DNA of 64,000 nucleotides, from contig JADFUC010000493.1 of assembly GCA_019722365.1 (NCBI GenBank), positions 248,001 through 312,000 of the forward strand, in the 5' to 3' direction. This document shows positions 23,193 to 34,170 of the stretch, piece after piece. Below the pieces are notes generated by a model. It saw only the letters and a program-made list of their open reading frames with translations. It was not told where the DNA came from and did not search any database. Source of the DNA: Lithospermum erythrorhizon (Eukaryota; Streptophyta; Magnoliopsida; Boraginales; Boraginaceae). The position numbers and the translations under genes are program-made. Each line of letters starts with the position of its first letter. Position 1 is the first letter of the stretch.

Positions 23193-25769
23193 TGTAATAA
23201 CCCGTTACGTTAAAAAATTTCAAAAAATTTCGTCATGTGGACCCGAGATAGTATAAATAATTTCGGAATAAAATCGATGTACCGAGACTAGTATTATATG
23301 AGTAATAGTTTATGTCACGGAAATTTTATATTTGGAATCGGTTTCTTACTGAGATTTAAGTACTGAAAGAGAAATTAACCTAAACCGAATCGACTCAAGC
23401 TATTCTTAAATATCTTATCATCCTTATCCTCTTTCATCATCAACTCATCCTCATCCCCTTTTCAAGTGTTTTGGCCGAGATTTTCCCTTTCCCCCTCCCC
23501 TTGAATTTTTCTTCCATTTCTCTTCGAGCTATTGCTCAAACCTCAAAGATCGCTGGGTTGGAATATCTTCCCTCATCATCTTCTTTGAATTAAGGTAAAA
23601 AGCAACTTTGGGATATTTCTTGCACTGACATAGTTGACTTTTATGTTGACTTTTGCTAAATTGAATTTAATTGTGTTTCTAAGTTTGTTATGAGTAGTAT
23701 GATGAATAACAATATAAGTAGTTAATTCATGAGTTAAGATGTTGCTCGAGGTTTGCGGCGATGGCTTATCTTTCCTCTAGGTTAGTTGGACCTTTATGTT
23801 GACTTTTAAGCGAGACTTTTAAATGTGTGTAGTGATTAGTTTGGGACCTTATTATAGTCATGTGTTGGAAATGTGATTTAATTATCAGAGGGGGTTAGGT
23901 TAAGAAAGTGATTTGTGTTGAGTTGTAATTGAGATTTTGAGTATAGTTGTTAAGTATGAACTGGTGGTTAAATAAGATGACTTATGTTGATTTGGAATGT
24001 TAAAGTGATAAGATGGAAATTTTGGGCCGATTGCCAGTCCGTCAAGCAGTTATCGCTTGTCTTATTCGGCCAAGCTTTTAGACCTGCTTTTAAAAATCGC
24101 TCCACTTAGAGTTGGTAATGTATCTTTAGAACGCAAAGATAATAGTAGGTTTTGATTGTACTTTTCGGGCGTTTTGTTAGGTTGATCATGGAGTGGGCAA
24201 GCATCGTGATTGTGATTTCAAGCGAGGATTTTGTGGTAGCTACTAAGAAGTAGTACTTTATCTCACGGTGCTACTTTTACGCACTTACTTTAAATTGTGC
24301 TGTAATATGTCATTGTTGTTTCATTACGTGTGATTCATTTGAGCCAATGACATGCATTATGTGATCAGATTTCGCATGCTGGAAGCATTTCGTTTGATGT
24401 AAGTAAATAGCTTGAACTCTCAACTTTACGCTTTCTGTGTTCCGTGGGTCTTGTCGGCATTTCTGTTCCATGGCCTTGTCGGCACTTCGTTTCGCAGTCT
24501 TTGCCGGCGGTTCCTCTCGATTGATGTTTGATCATGGCAATGATTTAGTCGCGCTTTGGATATTGCTCGGGGAACAGAGTGTTAGTTTTGGGAGGTGTCG
24601 GGTTGGAATTATGCGTGACTTCGGTGTGACTTGAGTATTAGGATATGACCTATAGTTAGGGATGATCATGGGGTTAGTGAACTCTCCTTCCTTGCGTGAT
24701 ATATGACGCTATTGGCCTTATACTGCTGCTCTACCTTATACCGTATAAGAGCGTATGATTATTCATGAGATCACTTTGCTATGTGCATTGTTATGCTATT
24801 CCGGCACACGAGCAGGCGGTTTGGCCTTATACTACGTGTATGGCAGTGGTTTCGCCTTATACTACAAAGATAAGTGCGGTTTGATTATCTGCTATCACTA
24901 AGCCTGCGGCATTGGCGTTGGCCTTATACTTCACGGTATAAGAGCGGTGTTTATTACCGACGTCCATTCCCCGCAGTGTAGACGGATCGAGCATACGCGC
25001 ATTGAGGTTGGTATAGTTGCGGAGATACGAGATTGATGGTTTGATGACTAGAGTTATAGTCATGGCTGAAGTCTGCGGATTTATTAGCGGCGACGTTAAG
25101 GCCTTATTGAGACTTTGTATTATATCTGCATTTACGCCTTTAGACTTTGAATTTTACGATATGACCTATTAGGGAAACAGTCCCGTATATACATATTTAT
25201 TCATATGGACAACTATATCTATCGGATTATCCTGCTTCGTATGGCTTAAGTTTTCACCCCCCGCTAAGTTTTCACTAGCTTCGCGCTTACACCTATTCGC
25301 TTGGGCGCATTTCATTCAGGCTGCTGACAGCGGCAACAGTCGAGGCCGCTCTTAGAGTTTATGACATTCCGAGTGGCCAGTGAGCATCGGGTGGCCGAGG
25401 ATCCCTTTCGGCCAGCCTCGCTTTGTCAGTTTGTCAACCATTTCTTTGATTGTTGTATTTCATTTTCGCATTTTTAGCCTTGTTGGCAATTATTTTGTAT
25501 TCGTGGACAATGTATTTACTCCCTGGGCTTGTAGTCTCTCAAGATTATCGGGCTCTTTTGAGATATGTTGTATATATGGAGTCAAGTTGTTAAATATCAT
25601 CACGGATTGTAAATTTTAAAACTGCTCTTTTCTGGGATTCTAACTCAGAATCAAATTTTGATAAATGCGAAGTTCTTAAACCCAGTCAGCTCCATCAAGA
25701 TGGGCGACTCGGTGTCTGTGGATTATAAATTTATTCTCACCTGTATGGCCGAATTCGGGCGGGTCATAA
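23193..25769 (+). repeat. Gypsy element 2, 5' LTR
   Basis: This LTR is about 2.58 kb. Its second part aligns with 27,335-28,117, for example 25,240-25,700 with 27,600-28,060. Its length resembles the LTRs of gypsy element 1, but it lies in the opposite orientation. It contains a run of short palindromic repeats at about 24,700-24,960, listed separately. Confidence 0.8.
24700..24960 (+). repeat. Palindromic minisatellite inside gypsy LTR
   Basis: The motif CCTTATAC recurs about six times, often followed within a few bases by its complement GTATAAG, as in CCTTATACCGTATAAGAG. Each unit can fold into a small hairpin. A related array is found at 56,635-56,770 in another LTR fragment, so it is a feature of this LTR family. 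Confidence 0.65.
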
Positions 25770-25771
25770 TT

Positions 25772-25786
25772 TTGGTATCGAGCTTA
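25772..25786 (+). other. Primer-binding site of gypsy element 2
   Basis: Just after the 5' LTR end the sequence reads TTTGGTATCGAGCTTAG. It differs little from the TGGTATCAGAGC complementary to the 3' end of initiator tRNA-Met, the usual primer of plant gypsy and copia elements. Confidence 0.65.
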
Positions 25787-25899
25787 GCTCGGGGATTACT
25801 GGGTTATCCGTGTGTCGACTCTTTTGTTTTCCTCGAAATAATAAGTGGTAAGCCTTTGTTGAAAAAATCGGTCTTTTCTTTGTTGCGAGACTATTAAGG

Positions 25900-27334
25900 A
25901 TGCCACCCGCAGTACGTGGAAGGGGTAAGTCATGAGAGGCGCCGAGGTGTTTTGCAGCGCTGGTGGTGGGCTGCAGCGGTGTCGAGTCGGGTAGTGGGAT
26001 ACTGGGTTTACTTTTAGCAAGCAACGCGTGGGACCAAAGCAGGGTCCAGAGGTGCATTCTCATGAGCACGTTGATGAGGATGAGGTAGACCTCAAGGAGG
26101 ATAGTGTATATGCCTGCATGGCCGAGCATAGAGGCCTAATTCCAAAGTAAATTGTTTGACCGGTTTCTAAGGAGAGATCCTCCGGCTCGGGGTTCTTCGC
26201 TGTAACATGCTATTGAGTCTATCTCGGGATACGAAGTCCATCTTTGAGGCTATGGCATTGGTGGCTAGATGAGAATGAAGTTTGCTACTTATAGACTCTA
26301 CGAGAGCGCCCGGGTGACTGGAGAACCTCGGAGCGCTCTTTTGATCAGCGAGAGGGGAGATTCATGTTTCCTGGGAGCAATTTGTTGAGCTCTTCCGGGA
26401 GAACTATTTCTTAGAGACCCACATGGCGGTTTTGGAGAGAGAGCTGATTTCTGGATGGTGGTTCGAGGTCCGGTGAGTACGAGAAGAAGTTCGGGCGACA
26501 TGACTACTTCCCTCGATGTTTATCCGTAGGCGAAAAGATCACTAGATTCGTGGATGGGTCGATTTGGGAGGTACGTCACCGTGATTCTCCGTTTTACCAA
26601 TTTTCATGATGGTTTAGCAGAGCCAGAGGCGAGTGACCAGCAGTGAGCTCTGACCCGAGACTTTCAATTCCGGTAGCCTACTAGCTCTGTAGAGTTCAGG
26701 AGGGACGGACCAGCCAGAGTCGTGGCCCCTGGCAGAGTTACTTCCAAGTTCGGCGCCCGCCTGAGTTATTCCCACCGCTCCTTCAGACGGGGTGGATGCC
26801 TCAAGCGATCCGGCGGGTCCAGAGCGGTCTCTCCGGGGTTCGTAGAGCTATCGGGATGTTACCGTTGTGGCCGCTTTGGGGTATAGGCGTGGATTGCCGC
26901 CGGGAGGTGGGCTTCATATGTTATCGATGCCGCGCCTGTGACATCTCGGGCGGCAGATCGCTCTCAGCCTTTCAAAGAGTTAGTACTTCAAAGACTAATC
27001 TGGGCCAGAGGCGGTTATTGGGGGAGTTTTACGGTGGTCGATTCGAGGCCGATACGGGAGTTCGAGACCTCGTGAGGAGTGCTGCGGGTGTAAGTCGAGC
27101 GGAGCCGGTTGAGGCCGCATTCATGCCGCTACTCATCAGAGGCACAGATACCCCCTGTGAAGGCGATGTACATTATTTCGTGTGATATCGAGACTGGGGA
27201 AATTGTTGTTTGATTCTAGGGCTATGCAATCTTTTTTTCTCGTAGTTTTATCAGCTTTATCTTTATGTTTGTGCTCCTCGCCTATCCCATTTCGAGATTT
27301 TGACACCAAGTAGGGAGGCCGGTTGTGTTAGACT
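25900..27334 (+). pseudogene. Gypsy element 2 gag and protease start
   Basis: An ATG at 25,900 opens MPPAVRGRG, a usual start for plant gypsy Gag. The Gag core lies at about 26,290-26,560, with WEQFVELFRENYF-like residues in shifting frames. A zinc knuckle core, CYRCGRFG, is readable at about 26,855-26,880, with its histidine and last cysteine disturbed. At 27,209-27,232 LFDSRAMQSF aligns with the DSGATHSF aspartic-protease active site of gypsy elements, with the glycine changed to arginine. The protein is interrupted by several frameshifts and ends at the deletion junction near 27,335. Confidence 0.75.
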
Positions 27335-28117
27335 CAGATATCGAGCATATGCGCATTAGAGGTTGGTATAGCGCGAGATACGAGATCGATGGTTTGATGA
27401 TCAGAGTTATAATCATGGTTGAGTCTTTGTGATTTTACATGTGGGTGATCAAGGCCTTATTGAGACTTTGTATTATATCTCGAGATGTTGGCGCCTCGGT
27501 GACTTTTTTTGAATTTTACGATATGACTCCAGGCTAGGTAGTCCCTGGTGCTGGTTATTATTTATTCATATTGACTACTATATCTATTGACTGTCCCGTT
27601 TCGTATGGCTTAAGTTTCACCTCGTTAAGTTTCACTAAACTTCGCTACTACACCCCCTATTTCGCTTTGGGCGGCATTTCATTTGTGCTGCTGATGTGCG
27701 GGCAACAGCTCTGAGGTCGTTCGAGAGTTTATATTCCGGTGGATAGGAGCATCGGGTGGCCGGTGATCCTCATGCACTGCTTTGTCGTGTTGTCAACCAT
27801 TTCTTGATTGTCAGATTTCATTTTAGACTTTAGCCTCATTGGCAATTATTTTGTATTCAGATAATGGGTATTTACTCCCACTGTAGTCTTTGCCGGCATT
27901 AATGCCTTTTGAGATATGTTGTGGCATGGAGTTGGTTGGTTAAATATCACCTCGATGGATTGAAATTTTAAAAACTATTCTTCTCGATTTTAATTGTAAA
28001 TCAAATTTTTGATAAAACCCAGAAGTTCTTTAAACCGAGTCGCCCATCGCATGGTGACTGTGTTCGATTATAATGATTCTCACCTTAGGGCGGTGTCAAT
28101 CTTGACGGGTCGCTACA
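27335..28117 (+). repeat. Gypsy element 2, truncated 3' LTR
   Basis: Only the last 0.78 kb of the LTR remain. The segment begins with ATCGAGCATATGCGCATTAG, which aligns with 24,985 of the 5' LTR, and ends GGGTCGCTACA. The missing first part was lost with pol. Confidence 0.8.
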
Positions 28118-28985
28118 AAACCAAATTATAAATTGAAGTTAATAAACTATTACAATGGTTAAGCCTAAGTCAAACAACTCATATTCTCGACCAAACCAAG
28201 TCAAAGTTATCTATTTGCCCAACTACCAAAACAATTGGCTCAATTCTAGTAGTAGAACAAATTCTAACGGATCGGATCAAATGCTAATCGGGCTGTGTCG
28301 GTTCAATGGGTCGCAACCGGGCTTTGGGCGGTTGGATCCGGGTTCAACCCGAGCTGACTTAGTCAACCCCGTCAACTAAGTCAACTCCGGATCAGCCATC
28401 ACGACGCTGCATACACTTGTCCGACACATGGCACATCGAGATATCGACATGTGGTTCCAAGTAGGATGGTCGCCACATGTCACCACTATTCCGTAACCTT
28501 CCTCATTCAATTGTTCTTTGACAAATCGATTAGTTTTTATGTATTCAAAATCGAACCGATATAAAATTTTGTTTGAAAAATTTAAAATTCTCAAAATTTA
28601 GAAAAATATTTCTACTGAATTATAAGAAAAATATAAATCTTTCAAATATTAACAATTAATCAGATCATCTTATTTAACTCAGATAATCAATCGATTCAAC
28701 TATTTTTAGAGAGATATAGAAACAATCAAACATTTGAAAAAATTTCCGTAAAATCAAGAAAAATATTTCTGATTTAACTACATAAAAATCACAAATTTTT
28801 TATTAATAATTAATTATATTTGATTCAATTAATCACATATATCATATCAATTGAATTAAACAAATATCAAATAACAATTTTAACATATCAAATTCAGATC
28901 TAAACATATAAATAATTTATATAGCATATAATTACGAATCATAATAGTTGAACTCGACCTTTGATGCCACTGCTTGGGTTTTACT
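28118..28985. other. AT-rich DNA without recognisable gene
   Basis: This is the continuation of the AT-rich DNA left of gypsy element 2. A more GC-rich patch at 28,260-28,460 contains repeated CGGGTT and GTCAACTAAGTCAAC-like words. No gene or RNA is recognised. Confidence 0.4.
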
Positions 28986-28989
28986 TAAT

Positions 28990-30985
28990 TAAAATAATAA
29001 TAATTATCTAACCGATACTTTAAACTCCCTTAATGAGATTATAAAAAATGGGCATTCTAATCAAGCTTCGATTATGTAGAAATCATCTAAGCTTGATTAT
29101 GTGGTTAAGTGATAATAACTCCATTTTTGGGGTCAAATGTGTTAAAGTGTTAGTTGACTTTTGTTGAGATTAGTTGAGTTTTTGAGGAAAATGTAAATTT
29201 GGTAAAAGTATGTTATCGAACTTTAATATGGTTGTTTTAAAGTATAAGTTTTGATTTTTATGTGGTTGTAGAGATTATGTTGACAAGTCTGGTAAAGTGA
29301 GTAGTATTTGAGTTTTTGCATATGTGGTTAATAATGGTAAATTAGTTTGGAAAATTGATTGGGTTGATTAGAAATTGTTTTAAAGTGTTAGAGCGGGCGT
29401 AGGGGCAATGATTATGTAGAAGGTGCGGTGGTTGAAATTTTGTCGCTTTATTAGTCGCTTTTATGTTCGCTTAGTTATCTTTCCACGTTAAGTTAGTAAT
29501 CAACTAAATTGTTGTTAAGTTGGTTAGTTGAACTAAAATCGGAGTTATTACGGTAGGAAGTAGTAATTGTTTTTTTCGGGTGCTCGTGGGTTAAGTGGAG
29601 CGCTGGAAAAGACACTGATCGATTAGGCTTACTGCTTGATATTACAGCTGGCGTGAGTACTTTATCTCACGGGTGTAGAATAACTTACCTCTTCTCGTAT
29701 GTGTTTAACTTGGTGATAATTTATGGAGTACGCTTATCTATATGTTTTTGTGTTGATTGTTTGGGTATGCTTAGCTGGTTGAGAAGTTGGGTTGTATGTG
29801 GTGTTTTTGGTGGAGTTTGTAGGGTGTTTTGAGATGAGCTGAGTCGCATTAGAATGAGTTGATTACTTCCTATGGTTTTGCTATTTTGATGTTAGTGTTT
29901 TGTTGGTTGGATTGGCATACAGGATGAGTTGTCGAGGAGTTGTTGATATACGCCGAGTTGTACTTCATCCGGTATTTGTCTTATACTTTGGTATTTGTGC
30001 GGTGTTTTTGTTCCCGTATCTCGCTATTTAGCGCTGTTGTTTAGCTTATGTTCTAATTTTTCGACATGCTTCCCTCGCAGTTGAGGTTGATTATAGCGCA
30101 TTTCGTCAGAGAACCGAATTGTTGCTCGAGTTGATTAAGTTGTTTTGAGTTGATCGAGTTGTAGCTGGATTTGAGTAGTACAAGTGTTGTCAAGTAGTCG
30201 CTGTATTGGATGGTCTAGTTGTTTAGTCAGGATGTCTTTATCTTGTTGTTGATAGAGTGTAGTCGTGAATTCAATAGGGGTATTATTGTCATTGATTCCT
30301 TTGAAATGTGTGATTTTCTTATTTTGATTGTCCTTTATCGAATTTTTATAGTTTAGTCATTTGAGCCTATAAATTTATGCATTTTATTAATGAATTCACT
30401 ACGACTTTTGTTATGGCCTCTTCGAGTTGTATAGTATTCCTCCACATGTATCTATTTCTTTTATGCGAATTTACTATTCTTATATTAGCCACGCTGGGAG
30501 CAAGTTAATTTCCCATTATGGCTATATGTAATTACCTTTAAGCTTCTCAGCCTATACCTTTATTCTCAAGCAGGGCTGCATTTTATTTGTGCCTCGGCTT
30601 GACTGTGTGTGCATCAACGCTTCTCGATCTGCTCTCAGGTGATCTGGACTTAGTAGACGAAGCGGTCAGAGATCCTCATAGTCCGCTTGTTGTTTTGGTC
30701 AGAAGTTTTGATGTCTATATCACAGTTATTTTTAGATTTCGATTGTATATTGTTTGACATTTTGTACTTGGATAGCTTGTGGTATATATGGTGGTTTTGT
30801 GGTTAGAGATAGCAGGATGGATTATTTTCTTAAAAAACCTGCTTCTTTCTTTGATGTATCGTGGTTTCTATTGGTTTACTTAAGAATGTGGGTCTTTTTA
30901 ATCTCGGGGCCAACCCATCGACTGGGTGACTTTGGTGCTGTGGATTTGATGATTCTAACCTCGTGGCCTCCTTGGCACCGTTTCC
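28990..30985 (+). repeat. Diverged gypsy LTR fragment
   Basis: Several landmarks follow the same order as in the 5' LTR of gypsy element 2. ACTTTATCTCACGG at about 29,658 matches 24,252. The GCATTTTATTTGTGC-type tract at about 30,588 matches 25,307 and 27,672. GATCCTCATAG at about 30,670 and TATATGGTGG at about 30,786 match the LTR end region. The copy is clearly more diverged than the two copies above. Its exact ends are not determined, and no internal gypsy region follows. Confidence 0.6.
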
Positions 30986-31429
30986 GCTTCTTCTTCCCCT
31001 CTCTTTCAAGTATTTCTGCATTTTTCCAACTCTTTTCAAGGTTTTCCTCAAAGTGACGATCTTCAAAGCAGCCTCATGGTATGGTAGGCATGGCCGGGTA
31101 TTAAGAGCTCAGCCATAATGAAAAGAAAGCAAGATTCATAAAATTTGAGGGACATATGAAGAGAGTGAAAATGGGAACGCTCTTGGAAAGTACCTTTATC
31201 ATGTAGAGGGCACATAAGGCAAAAGCATCCATAAGATCACTAGTGGGATGTTTCCGCCCCTCTTCAGCCGATAAAAAGGGATGAACAGCATGAAAAGCTT
31301 CCATGCGCTTGTTCCACAGATGGCCCTCTTCAATAGACAAACCATTAGGAAGGGAATAAGGCGCCTTCATATACACCGGGCCGTGATAACAATCAGCGAG
31401 GAGCGCCCGCCCGCAACAACGATTTTCCT

Positions 31430-32330
31430 TTACTCTTTTAGAGCTTGCCCCCAGCCTTTCGCCTCAAAAAGAGGAAGTATCTTTGAAGAGCGGATGCAGA
31501 GGGAACTTCGACTTCTCCTTTCATTCCAAGCCTGGGTTGAAGTTGGGTCAACTTGGCCATCGAAGGAGATGACTTTTTATGAAGGCGGAGTCCCTCACAA
31601 ATAGAGTACACGCTTCTCTCAGCGTGGTCCACCGGATGGGCCCCATGCCTCCTCGAACAAAGAACCACTGGCCATCAAATCTATTTTTATGAACTTTATT
31701 GGGGCGTGGACCAACTTAGAAGTTCTTACTTAATCGCCACCCCCTCATGGCCATCGGCTGCCGCCGAAAGGCCTATGCTTGTAGCTGAAAAGGCTAGCAA
31801 TGAGGCGCTTTTGACCTAGGCTTTATTACAAAAAGCGATTTGAAATTGCTTATTTAGCCAACCAATCGGATGGATTTGACCTGGGGCTCTATTCATATGT
31901 TCTAACAAATCGTTAACGAACATGCTAAAGTGGTAATGCCAGTGATGCCAAAGCGGAGAAAGTCGCTAAAATAGTGCGGGTCATCCAGGACAAAAGGCTC
32001 CTTCTACATCTTTCTCTTTTACAATAGGCGCCATTATAGACTCACCCACAACAGGAACTCTAATACCCACGTCATGCGGGATTGAGAAATACTCCTTAAT
32101 ATCCCACAATTCAGAATCCGCAAATGGAACGGGAGCAAATTCATGATATAAAGGGGTAGGCCGCCGTAGTCCTTGTTCACTCTGGGCCGATTACGCGACA
32201 CCACTGTGGGCTTCAGCTTGCTTGCTGAACCCGTGAGGAACGCCTGCACTGGCAACCGCCGGATTCGGGGGCAATCAATAAGGATAATTATCAATTTCCT
32301 AAGATGTCGCCATGCTTTCCTCCCCGTTTC
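31430..32330 (-). pseudogene. Remnant resembling plant 'putative gypsy type transposon' domain protein
   Basis: On the minus strand, broken frames read PLYHEFAPVPFADSE-like residues near 32,150, EYFSIPHDVGIRVPVVGES (about 32,095-32,040) and LEHMNRAPGQIHPIGW (31,905-31,858). The last resembles the APGQLHPN-type motif of the plant domain catalogued as putative gypsy-type transposon (PF04195). Below 31,700 a possible continuation includes LTQLQPRLGMKGEVEVPS. The protein's role is not known. At least three frame changes interrupt it. The family call is from memory of the motif and is moderate. Confidence 0.5.
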
Positions 32331-34170
32331 AAGGCCACGATAGCGAGCGGATCAGAATAATGAGTAAAGACTAAGTTTTCACCCTAACTTCAAGACTCCA
32401 CGGAGGTATGTAGCCGTACTGGCCGAGTTTATTCGCATCTATTGTATGAATTTTCTGAGAGTTTTCACATTGTGCAGCAAGGAGGAGTGTTTTTTAGTAT
32501 TCCACCACCAGCCATCACTTCAAAGAGGGAAAGTCAAAGGTCAACCGACAATAACGATGTAGAATTACAGAAAAAGTGAAGAACTTTGTATTAAAAGAGA
32601 AAAGGCTTTCAAAAAATAAGAACCTTGCAATAGTTGAAGGTTTAAAGGAGAAAGTGGACAAACTTTTTGGGACAACAGCTTCAAATAATGTTGGAGAAAT
32701 TGGACAATCTTTTTGGGACAGAAGTGCAAGATTATCTGGGCAAAATGAGTTAATAAACACTCACAAACAATGCCAACTCACTACGAAATTGCAAATATTA
32801 CTCTAAAAATACAAAGATTAACACAGAAGATCAAGAAGAGAAAAATTTGAAAAGGTTTTTGGAAGTGACAACAGCAGAGAGTAATTCTTAGAAATTGAAA
32901 GGTCGCAAGTATGGAAAAGTGAAAAGAAAGTACAAAGCTCACCTTGGTGTAAGGCCGAGACGGGCCTACCCACGACCTGGGTCCTAAGAACGAGGCAAGG
33001 ATTTGTGAGTATTCGATCGTCCCACAAAGAAGGAAATAGTTGACTAATGATGTGAAACCCTATTCCTTGATACTTATTCGTCAATTCTCTTACAAACTCC
33101 TCACAGCGGATCATTTGTGGTGTGATTTAATGCTTTCTGACCTGATACTCCTGGGCCAAAGAGATCATTTAAATAATCATATCTCTTACTGACGGTTGTA
33201 AGTATCAATAACAGCTGAGCCAATGATGTGATCGGGTTATGACCTAATGCTTAGCTCCATCATCATTACACTATCGTCTAGCGCCTGCGGAGAACATAGG
33301 CTTTTCACCCCATTACGCGCCAACGGAATGGACACGCTGCGGCAATACCTCACACTCCCTATATACCGGCTTCTTAGTCCGTACTATATATACTCCCTTA
33401 CTCTTACACTTCTCATATACCGCCTACCGGGTACTATATATACTCCCTTACCTACTACATACCAGGTACTGCTAAATATACTTATTCACACTTATATAAA
33501 CCACTATTTGTTACTAACTTTGTCAGAGGTTCTGTGGGTCACTGGTCACACTTTCATCGTTCAACTGCTGCGGGCCACACTTTCCCTCAACCCTGATCCA
33601 TCCGCAAAAGATAGTTCTCGCTCAACAAGTGATCTATCGCTCAACCAACAGATTTGACTCCATACACGGGGTTAATATCAACTCGCTGCACTCCATATTC
33701 CTAAAGTTAGCTTCAAGTTCAAGAAGTATTCGCATATTATACACAGAAAAGATGAATACATCAAGAAGTTTAGTTTGAAGTTTAAACTCTGCTGAACCTC
33801 AAACTTGGTTTGGCTCGAATACAGTTTAATGAGCTGAGTATAAATGAATGGATATAACTTTTTCGTATGATCAACAATTTATTTTATGTTAATTTTTAAA
33901 TTATGTTGAACTAAAATATCAAATATGTTTAAAATTTAATTATAATATGCTCACATATCGAACCGAAAACTCGTCGAGCCTCTCCTCGAAATTGATCGAG
34001 ACTAACATTAGAATAGCGAGTCGAATATTTCGAATCGAACTCTGTCAAGAGGTTTTGTCTCAGTTGGACTCATTCCCTATATTATGGTATTGATATGCAA
34101 TTTGTTGATAATCCTAGATTCCTAGTTTCATGCACTATATGGATGATTTCTAAGTTTTACAATCTCAACA
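32331..34170. other. Intergenic region upstream of the F-box gene
   Basis: No long coding frame with recognisable protein similarity is seen. At about 33,360-33,500 a short degenerate repeat has two copies of TACTATATATACTCCCTTAC about 45 bases apart. The last 200 bases before 34,171 should include the F-box gene promoter, but no single convincing TATA box stands out. Confidence 0.4.

Larger units (their letters stand above)
23193..28117 (+). mobile_element. Ty3/gypsy element 2, deleted from protease into the 3' LTR
   Basis: The 5' LTR (23,193-25,769) begins TGTAATAACCCG and is followed by a primer-binding site, gag and the start of protease. At about 27,335 the sequence jumps into the middle of the 3' LTR, equivalent to about 24,975 in the 5' LTR, and continues to the end (CGCTACA, 28,117). 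Reverse transcriptase, RNase H, integrase and about 1.78 kb of the 3' LTR are gone. AAACC occurs at 23,187-23,191, one base from the 5' end, and at 28,118-28,122 directly after the 3' end, a probable target-site duplication. Confidence 0.85.

Noticed and set aside
33360..33500. CRISPR-like spaced repeats
   Set aside because: Only two good copies are present, in a plant genome, with no regular spacers. It is a small degenerate tandem repeat.
33247..33657. Plus-strand frame of 136 residues
   Set aside because: It is rich in Thr, Leu and Tyr from a short repeated TATATACTCCCTTAC tract, and no family is recognised.
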